A stretch of 11,343 nucleotides of DNA from Thermoplasmata archaeon (GTDB lineage: Archaea > Thermoplasmatota > Thermoplasmata > Lutacidiplasmatales > UBA184): the NCBI GenBank assembly GCA_022749905.1, contig JAKIWU010000030.1, forward strand, positions 1 to 11,343. The letters are read 5' to 3'. Shown here one piece after another: positions 6,738 to 11,343 of the stretch. The position numbers were made by a program, and so were the translations under genes. The notes below the pieces were generated by a model. That model had not been told where the DNA came from and searched no databases. It was given only the letters and a program-made list of their open reading frames with translations. Positions within the stretch are counted from its first letter, which is position 1, and each line of letters opens with the position of its first letter.

Positions 6738-6753
6738 CGAATCCGCTCGGGGC
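6738..6753 (+). repeat. tRNA-Gln 3'-end repeat, copy 3 (exact 16/16)
   Basis: CGAATCCGCTCGGGGC is identical to tRNA-Gln positions 3157-3172, in the same orientation, 3,581 bp downstream. It continues with GCTG rather than the tRNA's TATG, so the match stops before the last acceptor base and A73. No cloverleaf can be built around it. If it is an attachment site, it would mark the right border of an insertion beginning in tRNA-Gln. Confidence 0.5.
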
Positions 6754-6924
6754 GCTGTCACGAACACAGAGGGAAGGCTCCTCGCACGTCGGTCACGCAC
6801 GTTTAGGGGAAGTCTGCGATGGCGCGACGCCGGCGCCGCTCTGCGCCGCCGGTGGTCGACCTGTGACCGGCGAACTCGAAGCGTGGGATCCGAGAGGGAT
6901 GCTCGCCCTGAGATCGGGAGACTC

Positions 6925-6929
6925 GGGAG
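6925..6929 (+). promoter_or_regulatory. Ribosome binding site choosing the DUF2252 start
   Basis: GGGAG stands 7 nt before GTG 6937, which favours that start over the in-frame GTG 6883 or TTG 6931. A second GGGAG at 6916-6920 is too far upstream. Confidence 0.4.
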
Positions 6930-6936
6930 ATTGACC

Positions 6937-8307
6937 GTGGCGTCCGGGAGGCACGCCCCATGGTCCCGGGCGTTGCGTGCGCGTCGATTCCGGTCTGGGA
7001 GCGCCCTGCGCAAGTCGACCTCCCGATCGAGCCACTCCAGGTGGTCCCCCCCGAAGGGCAGGCCGGATCCCGTGGCGATCCTCGAAACGTCCGACACCCT
7101 CCGGCTCCCCCGCTTGCTCCCGATCCGGTACGGGCGCATGTCCTCCTCGCCGTTCGCCTTCTTCCGTGGCTCCGCGGCCGTCATGGCGCAGGATCTCGTG
7201 GCCACCCCCGTCAGCGGGTCCTTGGTCCAGCTCTGTGGCGACGCCCATCTGAGCAACTTCGGGGTGTACGGGACACCGGAACGCGCTCAGGTCTTCGACA
7301 TCAACGACTTCGACGAGACCCTACCCGGGCCGTGGGAGTGGGATGTCAAACGGCTGGCGACCAGCCTGGTGCTCGCCGGTCGGGAGAATGGTCTCCCCTC
7401 AGCCGAGCATCGGCGGGCGGTTCGCCGTGCGGTCCGCGCCTACCGTGAAGCGATGCTGACGTACGGGCGGATGCCCTACCTCGACATCTGGTACACGCAC
7501 CTCGACGCGGCGAGTGTCGCCCGTATGGTGGAGCGCGAGGGTCGACGTTCGATCTCGGGGGCCTTCCGGAAAGCGCGGCGGAGGACAAACCTCCAGGCGT
7601 TCCCGGGGATGACACGGCGAAGCAGGGGCGAGTATCGGATTCGCGACGCGCCTCCTCTCATCCTGCACTACCGGAACCCCTCCGAGGCGGAGGAGTCCAC
7701 CCGGTTCTTCGAGAGGTACCTCTCGACTCTCCCGCGGGAGAGACGAACGTTGCTCGACCGCTATCGCGTTGCCGACGTCGCCCGGCGCGTCGTGGGGGTC
7801 GGAAGTGTCGGCACGCGGTGCTCCGTCATGCTCCTCCTCGGGGATGCCGATGTGCCGGACCCCCTCTTCCTCCAAGTCAAGGAGGCACTCCCCTCCGTCC
7901 TCGAGTCTCATCTGGGCGCGAGCGACTATCCGAATCACGCCGAGCGCGTGGTCGTCGGCCAGCGCCTGATCCAGGAGGCGTCCGACATCTTCCTCGGATG
8001 GAGCTCCTTCCGATCCCGCGACTATTACGTCCGTCAGCTTCGGGACATGAAGTTCTCTCCCGAGGTCTCCGGCCTCGGGCGCCGGGGCCTCGCCGGTCGA
8101 GGAGAGATCTGCGGGGCGAGCCTTGCCCGGGCCCACGCGCGAACCGGGGACCCTGCGGAGATCGCGGGGTACCTCGGGGAAGAGACCGTGTTCGACCGAG
8201 CGATCGCGAGGTTCGCGGAAGCGTACGCGGACCAGGTCGAGACCGACTATCAGGCCCTTCGCAAGGCGATCCGTCGAGGTCGGCTCCCGATCGAAGCCGG
8301 TTCGTAG
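6937..8307 (+). CDS. DUF2252 family protein (kinase-like fold)
   Basis: A 456-residue protein from GTG 6937, near the usual family length. It shows the DUF2252 hallmarks in order: SRSSHSRWSPPKGRPDPVAILE (29-50), LLPIRYGRMSSSPFAFFRGSA (60-80), CGDAHLSNFG (100-109), FDINDFDETLPGPWEWDVKRLATS (120-143), and later SVGTRCSVMLLLGD and SFRSRDYYVRQLRDMK. GDAHxxNF followed by DINDFD parallels the catalytic loop and metal-binding Asp of aminoglycoside-phosphotransferase-like kinases, so phosphotransfer is plausible, but the family's reaction is not established. The N-terminal 20 residues are Arg-rich and their start is uncertain; a longer form from 6883 would add 18 residues. Third codon positions are strongly G/C (about 85% in a 62-codon sample), as in the MFS gene. 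It is convergent with the membrane-protein gene, with a 31-bp gap. Confidence 0.9.
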   Translation: MASGRHAPWSRALRARRFRSGSALRKSTSRSSHSRWSPPKGRPDPVAILETSDTLRLPRLLPIRYGRMSSSPFAFFRGSAAVMAQDLVATPVSGSLVQLCGDAHLSNFGVYGTPERAQVFDINDFDETLPGPWEWDVKRLATSLVLAGRENGLPSAEHRRAVRRAVRAYREAMLTYGRMPYLDIWYTHLDAASVARMVEREGRRSISGAFRKARRRTNLQAFPGMTRRSRGEYRIRDAPPLILHYRNPSEAEESTRFFERYLSTLPRERRTLLDRYRVADVARRVVGVGSVGTRCSVMLLLGDADVPDPLFLQVKEALPSVLESHLGASDYPNHAERVVVGQRLIQEASDIFLGWSSFRSRDYYVRQLRDMKFSPEVSGLGRRGLAGRGEICGASLARAHARTGDPAEIAGYLGEETVFDRAIARFAEAYADQVETDYQALRKAIRRGRLPIEAGS

Positions 8308-8321
8308 AGCGTTCCGGCGTT

Positions 8322-8337
8322 CGGGTCCGGGGACCCG
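8322..8337. terminator. Candidate bidirectional terminator hairpin
   Basis: CGGGTC (8322-8327) and GACCCG (8332-8337) form a perfect 6-bp stem with a CGGG tetraloop. It lies inside the 31-bp gap between the convergent DUF2252 gene (stop at 8307) and the 3-TM membrane-protein gene (stop at 8339). It is equally placed for both transcripts. There is no T-run. Confidence 0.4.
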
Positions 8338-8338
8338 T

Positions 8339-8920
8339 TCACGAGAACAGGAGGAGCCAGGTCCACACCACGATCAGGGCACCCCCCCAGATCGCGATGA
8401 AGGTGAACGGGAGGGTCTTCATCAACGTCGAAGGGTCCGTCCGATCGGTTCGCGTCCCAGCGCCTGCGGAGGAGAAACGCAGCGCGTGGATCTCGTACGG
8501 GCGCGTGAGATCCACGGCGAGATTTCTTCCAGACCGCAGGGCGATCGTCGCCGGAATGCTCGAGGAGAGGAACTGCGTCGACCGCTCGAGCCGCAGCGCG
8601 GCCTCGCGCCACAGCTCCTGCGCATCGGTGGTCCGGCCCAGCAGGATGGCCCAGACGACAGAGATCAGGATGCCGAGTCCCGCGAGAAAGGAGATCACAG
8701 CGGCGAGCAGCCAGGCATGGTTCAGCAGGTTCGCGATGACCACGATCAGGCCGGTGAAGAGGACCGTGCCGATGGCGGCGAAGTAGGAGGTTCGAGTCGC
8801 GGTAAGTCCCCCCTCTTCGGCCGCAAGGCGCTCATACTTGTCGTGGAGCCACCGTACTTCCTCGGACGAGAGGGCCGAACGGTCCGTGGCTGCTCCCTGG
8901 GAAGCGGCGGTTCGCTCCAT
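8339..8920 (-). CDS. Three-TM membrane protein of unknown function
   Basis: A 193-residue protein from ATG 8920. The first 44 residues are polar and helical (EEVRWLHDKYERLAAEEGGLTATRTSYF). TM1 (about 46-65) and TM2 (70-94) follow closely. A soluble middle part of about 75 residues includes an amphipathic helix QELWREAALRLERSTQFL. A final TM (about 170-191) is near the C-terminus. The short N-terminal helix, TM pair and return TM recall small RipA-like oligomeric membrane proteins, but I cannot assign a family. The longer frame to 8995 would overlap the upstream gene by 40 bp. ATG 8920 instead leaves a 35-nt gap after the GyrI-like gene, so the two may be co-transcribed. Confidence 0.75.
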   Translation of the reverse strand: MERTAASQGAATDRSALSSEEVRWLHDKYERLAAEEGGLTATRTSYFAAIGTVLFTGLIVVIANLLNHAWLLAAVISFLAGLGILISVVWAILLGRTTDAQELWREAALRLERSTQFLSSSIPATIALRSGRNLAVDLTRPYEIHALRFSSAGAGTRTDRTDPSTLMKTLPFTFIAIWGGALIVVWTWLLLFS

Positions 8921-8955
8921 CGACCTAGCTTGTCTCCGGCCCACCGAGCTCCGCG

Positions 8956-9408
8956 TTATTTCCGGACAGCGTACTCGATCGTCGCGCGGGACCATGCCTT
9001 CCGGTCCGTCCAGGGGCTTCCTCTGTAAATCTCACGAGTGTATCCCACGCCCTTGATCTCCCCGGCCTTGCGGCGCCACCTGAGCCAGTCCTGCATCCCG
9101 TGGTAGATCACTCGGGGGGAGACTTGCTCGGGATCGAACGTGATGGTCGCTACGGTGGTCGCAGGGAGAACCGTGACGTGGATCTTCCCCTCCCCCCGCG
9201 CCGGGCGCTTGAGCTCGAGGCATGCCTCCCAGTACTTGGCGCTCCGGCTGACGATAATCCACTTGCCGGTCCGGAGATGATGCGCTGTCGTCCATCGTAC
9301 GAGGCGGCGAAATCCGGCCCGGAGGGTCGCCTCCGTCCAGGGCACCGTGCCCACGATCGACACGACCCGATACTTCGGCGAGCGCTTAAACGAGAAATCG
9401 ACGTACAT
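8956..9408 (-). CDS. GyrI-like small-molecule-binding domain protein
   Basis: A 150-residue single-domain protein. It has the two-repeat pattern of the GyrI-like (SOUL/GyrI, AraC-effector-binding) fold. The first strand-helix unit is YRVVSIVGTVPWTEATLRAGFRRLVRWT (13-40), then WEACLELK (60-67). The second begins with the strand HVTVLPATTVATITF (77-91), then the helix YHGMQDWLRW (102-111), and ends with TREIYRGSPW (124-133) and IEYAVRK (144-150). Glu61 and Glu126 are at positions where such domains often carry ligand-contacting acids. Standalone members sequester or sense small, often cationic or hydrophobic molecules. No DNA-binding domain is attached. ATG 9408 is preceded by GGGAG 7 nt upstream; an upstream in-frame ATG at 9462 would add 18 low-complexity residues. 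It is the first gene of a probable pair with the 3-TM protein. Confidence 0.75.
   Translation of the reverse strand: MYVDFSFKRSPKYRVVSIVGTVPWTEATLRAGFRRLVRWTTAHHLRTGKWIIVSRSAKYWEACLELKRPARGEGKIHVTVLPATTVATITFDPEQVSPRVIYHGMQDWLRWRRKAGEIKGVGYTREIYRGSPWTDRKAWSRATIEYAVRK
8958..8963 (-). promoter_or_regulatory. Possible TATA-like element for the 3-TM gene, overlapping the upstream stop codon
   Basis: On the minus strand AAATAA spans the end of the GyrI-like gene and part of its TAA. It is centred about 40 nt upstream of ATG 8920. It is the only A/T-rich hexamer nearby and could give the 3-TM gene an independent start in addition to read-through. Confidence 0.25.
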
Positions 9409-9483
9409 GCTGTGGCTCCCTTGACCGCGCGCGGCCCTGGGGTCCGGACGACGCGCGGGCATATGGGTGATTCCCCCGGGCTT

Positions 9484-9523
9484 GGGTCGGGCTCCGATCG
9501 AGCTCGGGATCGTGCCCCGACCC
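9484..9523. other. Large two-tier hairpin in the divergent intergenic region
   Basis: GGGTCGGG (9484-9491) pairs perfectly with CCCGACCC (9516-9523). Inside, CGATC (9495-9499) pairs with GATCG (9508-9512) around an 8-nt loop, giving a 13-bp interrupted stem. It lies between the GyrI-like gene (minus) and the 5-TM gene (plus), so it could act as a regulator-binding palindrome for either promoter or as leader structure in the plus-strand mRNA. Confidence 0.4.
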
Positions 9524-9564
9524 TCCTTGCCACCACCGCGTCGGTTGTCGTCCCGGGGCGACGC

Positions 9565-9589
9565 CTCCGATCCGCTCGATCGGAGCGGA
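9565..9589 (+). promoter_or_regulatory. Overlapping, mutually exclusive inverted repeats upstream of the 5-TM gene
   Basis: CTCCGATC (9565-9572) pairs with GATCGGAG (9578-9585), 8 bp around a 5-nt loop. TCCGCTC (9571-9577) pairs with GAGCGGA (9583-9589), 7 bp around a 5-nt loop. The two helices share bases and cannot form together. They end 26 nt before the Shine-Dalgarno at 9614-9620. CTCCGATC also occurs at 9492-9499. An operator or a switch-like leader is possible; chance in GC-rich DNA is not excluded. Confidence 0.35.
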
Positions 9590-9613
9590 CCCTGTCGATC
9601 CCGTCGGCGAGGT

Positions 9614-9620
9614 GAGGAGG
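9614..9620 (+). promoter_or_regulatory. Strong Shine-Dalgarno that fixes the 5-TM gene start
   Basis: GAGGAGG ends 6 nt before GTG 9627, close to the ideal spacing. This makes 9627, not the in-frame GTG 9612 lying before it, the probable start. Confidence 0.6.
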
Positions 9621-9626
9621 ACGACG

Positions 9627-10187
9627 GTGAGTTCGACGGAGTTCGTCGCGGTCTTCGTCCAGGTGCTGATCGTCCTCGTCATCCTTCGCCGGTCCATCGC
9701 GATGACGCGAGGCGTCCCGTACTCGACCGTCCGCCTGGTGGTCCTTCCTGTCCTGATCCTCCTGATCTGGGTTGTCGACGAGCTCGAATCCTTCTACCTC
9801 TCCCCGTTCGCGCTTCCGTACCTCGTGGGGCTCGATCTTGCGATCCTGGTCGGCACCTCGCTTGCGTTCGTCTCCATCGCGGAGCGGATGACCGAAGTGG
9901 CCCGAGATCCGAGCGGAGGTTGGACGTTTCGGATCGGATTCTCCCTGGCTGCCCTCTTCGTGGGGCTGTTCGTCGTTCGTTTGCTCCTCGCCATCCTGCT
10001 GGTCCCAAGTGCGCTCGAATTCGGGAAGCCCGCGGGCGGTTCCCCCTCGGTTGGGCAACAAGCGCTGCTCGTCCTCATCGACGGGCTCTTCTCGATGAGC
10101 GCGGGGTTGCTCATCGCGCGCTCGTCCGGGATCCGCCGCAAGTGGCGCTCGGTGCGCGACCGGGCCCCGGCCGTCCCCTCGACCTGA
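9627..10187 (+). CDS. Five-TM integral membrane protein of unknown function
   Basis: A 186-residue, very hydrophobic protein. Predicted TM segments are about 4-20, 36-53, 66-86, 108-130 and 150-165 of the product from GTG 9627. A short polar loop (RRSIAMTRGVPYSTVR) follows TM1, and an acidic WVVDELESFYLSP stretch lies between TM2 and TM3. The C-terminus is Arg-rich and probably cytoplasmic. Helix-loop spacing recalls CcdC/DUF1453-type small membrane proteins, but no motif settles this. It has the clearest Shine-Dalgarno in the window and a long foldable upstream region. It is convergent with the TMEM175-like gene, with 127 bp between the stops. Confidence 0.7.
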   Translation: MSSTEFVAVFVQVLIVLVILRRSIAMTRGVPYSTVRLVVLPVLILLIWVVDELESFYLSPFALPYLVGLDLAILVGTSLAFVSIAERMTEVARDPSGGWTFRIGFSLAALFVGLFVVRLLLAILLVPSALEFGKPAGGSPSVGQQALLVLIDGLFSMSAGLLIARSSGIRRKWRSVRDRAPAVPST

Positions 10188-10257
10188 GACCGCAGGACGA
10201 GTCCCTCGGAAGGATCCGCGAGGTCGCGGTCCGATCCACGTGGCCGGTTCGCTGGTT

Positions 10258-10283
10258 CGAGGGGATCCCGTCCATCCCCCTCG
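10258..10283. terminator. Candidate bidirectional terminator hairpin
   Basis: CGAGGGGAT (10258-10266) pairs with ATCCCC(C)TCG (10274-10283) over 9 bp with one bulged C and a 7-nt loop. It lies in the gap between the convergent 5-TM and TMEM175-like genes. It parallels the hairpin at 8322-8337 in the other convergent gap. Confidence 0.4.
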
Positions 10284-10314
10284 GAGCCGACGGCGAATGG
10301 GAATCCTGCCGGAG

Positions 10315-11043
10315 TCAGGGAGAGCTCTCGCTCCTCCGTCCGAGGGCGCGGGTCAGCATCGGCACTCCAAAAACACCCACCCACAGGATCTCGGCGAGGT
10401 TCGTGCTCACGAGGGCTACGGGAAGCGAGACGGCAAACACCAGCGCCGGCGTGATGATCCCGGTGGCCACGACGCGACGCCAGATCGGGTCGAACCGCGG
10501 CGGGACCAATCGACCCCGTCCGCTCGCGTACGCCCAAATCGAAAGGAGCGTCGCTGCCGCGGCGATCTGGGTGATGTCAAAGAAGATCACTCCTATCGGA
10601 TCGCTCCCCGCCGCCGTCAGCACGAGGGTGGCAAACGGGAGGATGGCGATGCAGAGGAGGAAGATGGCGTTCATCTGCACGAGGACGCGATCGTACGCCG
10701 CGAGGTAGGAGAAGACCAGGTGGTGGCCTCGCCACCAGATCGAGATGACCAGGAAGGTGATCACGTAGGCGAACAGCGGCTGCGCGAAACTCGAGGTGAA
10801 GAGATAGCTGCGGAGCGCGGTCCCGTGAGCATTCGCCGGAAGCACGAGGCCGAGGACGAGAAGGGTGGCGGCGAACGCAAAGATCCCGTCACTGAAGGCG
10901 AGCGTTCGCCCGATATCCTTCCCCCGGTAGATCCACGGCGCCGCGACATGGGGAGTGAGGACGGTACCCTCGTCCCCCTCCTCCTCGGCCGAGCTTCGGG
11001 CACTTTCGACTGCCAACGTCGATCGGAACCCTCCCCCTCTCAT
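10315..11043 (-). CDS. TMEM175/DUF1211-family potassium channel
   Basis: A 242-residue six-TM protein. The family signature is at the start of TM1: GRTLAFSDGIFAFAATLLVLGLVLP (45-69), with the invariant RxxxFSDG (R46, F50-G53). The TM3 region ends in ISIWWRGHHLVF (100-111), matching the WxxHH-type segment of TMEM175 proteins. Further TM segments are about 122-143, 152-171, 193-213 and 216-233. Prokaryotic TMEM175 channels carry one six-TM repeat and assemble as tetramers in the cell membrane to pass K+. The N-terminal 40 residues are polar and acidic and probably cytoplasmic. ATG 11043 is preferred over the adjacent TTG 11046. No strong ribosome site is visible. Channel identity is well supported by the motif; ion selectivity is family inference. 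Confidence 0.88.
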   Translation of the reverse strand: MRGGGFRSTLAVESARSSAEEEGDEGTVLTPHVAAPWIYRGKDIGRTLAFSDGIFAFAATLLVLGLVLPANAHGTALRSYLFTSSFAQPLFAYVITFLVISIWWRGHHLVFSYLAAYDRVLVQMNAIFLLCIAILPFATLVLTAAGSDPIGVIFFDITQIAAAATLLSIWAYASGRGRLVPPRFDPIWRRVVATGIITPALVFAVSLPVALVSTNLAEILWVGVFGVPMLTRALGRRSESSP

Positions 11044-11343
11044 CAATCATGAGGTTGGCCGAGCCCACCGGATACCGCGGAGGCGGTCCACGCCATCGGT
11101 CGAGGCCTCGAGCGGCCGGGACCGAGCGTGAGGGAGGCTTTCTGCCACGTCGCACTTCCGTGGAGGTAGCGAGGTTCACCGCATGGGATCGAACGCGCGG
11201 CATCCGCACGATGGCCGACTCCAGTTCTCAGGAGTTCTGCTCGAGCGGCCCGGGCGGACAAAGCGTGCCGTCCGGGCTGGTTCGCGCTGTTCCTGGCTGT
11301 CGACGCTGAACCCGGTCTGGTTCACGGTCTGCCTGTCCCCGCC
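11044..11343. other. Region without a supported gene at the right edge
   Basis: No reading frame here shows a protein signature. The 261-bp open frame at 11049-11309 (plus) encodes an Arg/Gly/Ser-rich product with no recognisable motif. Small hairpins are present: ACTCC/GGAGT at 11218-11235, and a bulged GCCC-GGAC/GTCC-GGGC stem at 11248-11277. A weak GTATCC about 33 nt before ATG 11043 on the minus strand might be a TATA element. The next gene probably lies beyond the window. Confidence 0.4.

Larger units (their letters stand above)
6410..6936. other. 527-bp divergent intergenic region rich in inverted repeats
   Basis: I see no convincing gene here. Small open frames exist, for example 6725-6934 on the plus strand, but they lack homology character. 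The region contains the TATA-like CTTAAG for the leftward gene, a cluster of consecutive hairpins (6481-6635), the exact tRNA-Gln 3'-end repeat at 6738-6753, and an A/T-rich GTTTAGG at 6801-6807. The last could be a TATA element for DUF2252 with a leader of about 100 nt. Its length is unusual for so compact a genome segment. Confidence 0.5.

Noticed and set aside
6725..6934. A 69-codon plus-strand open frame before DUF2252
   Set aside because: No recognisable motif and no ribosome site; it overlaps the repeat and the probable leader. It cannot be supported as a gene, although the shared ANPLGA peptide is noted in the findings.
8921..8995. Longer start for the 3-TM membrane protein
   Set aside because: It would overlap the GyrI-like gene by 40 bp and add 25 Arg-rich residues; ATG 8920 fits the gene spacing better.
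9409..9462. Longer start for the GyrI-like protein at ATG 9462
   Set aside because: It adds 18 low-complexity residues ahead of a good ribosome site and ATG at 9408.
11049..11309. An 86-codon plus-strand open frame at the right edge
   Set aside because: Composition is Arg/Ser/Gly-rich with no motif, and it begins just beyond the TMEM175 start on the opposite strand.
1..11343. CRISPR array, insertion sequence, integrase or toxin-antitoxin pair
   Set aside because: No regularly spaced repeats, no transposase or tyrosine-recombinase motifs and no paired small genes were seen on either strand.

Overview
This is a GC-rich, gene-dense 11.3 kb chromosomal segment that is most likely archaeal. The best evidence is a complete tRNA-Gln(UUG) of archaeal type: it has an A1-U72 pair, A73 and no encoded CCA. 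Supporting signs are weak TATA-like boxes 25-40 nt upstream of several starts and frequent GTG starts. The gene set (single-chain pyruvate kinase, DUF2252, TMEM175-type channel, GyrI-like protein) would suit a high-GC Thermoplasmatota-like archaeon, but that placement is inference.

Layout. (1) 1-1595, plus strand: the 3' end of a metallo-beta-lactamase-fold hydrolase, coupled by a 4-nt overlap to an MFS transporter. (2) 1477-2988, minus strand: pyruvate kinase, whose 3' end runs 119 bp into the MFS gene from the opposite strand. (3) 3102-3174: tRNA-Gln, divergent from pyk. (4) 3175-6936: a stretch of different character. It holds a squalene-cyclase/prenyltransferase-repeat protein (plus) and an alpha/beta-hydrolase::AAA+ ATPase fusion (minus), separated and bordered by unusually long intergenic DNA. 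Both genes show more A/T at third codon positions than most neighbours in hand-counted samples. The last 16 nt of tRNA-Gln before its final T-A recur exactly at 6738-6753 and with one mismatch at 4504-4519, all in the same orientation. The result looks like two consecutive blocks bounded by tRNA-3'-end repeats, a candidate tRNA-anchored mini-island without a visible integrase. (5) 6937-8307, plus: a DUF2252 protein with a kinase-like fold. (6) 8339-9408, minus: a GyrI-like ligand-binding protein followed by a 3-TM membrane protein. (7) 9627-10187, plus: a 5-TM membrane protein with a strong Shine-Dalgarno sequence, preceded by a strongly foldable intergenic segment. (8) 10315-11043, minus: a TMEM175/DUF1211-family ion channel. 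(9) 11044-11343: no supported gene.

The genes do not form one pathway. Pyruvate kinase and tRNA-Gln are core functions. The MFS, TMEM175 and small membrane proteins are transport or envelope functions. The hydrolase-AAA+ fusion, the cyclase-repeat protein and DUF2252 are accessory. Most interesting are the hydrolase::AAA+ architecture, the tRNA-derived direct repeats, the foldable intergenic segments at 6481-6635 and 9484-9589, and the antisense-overlapping MFS/pyk 3' ends.
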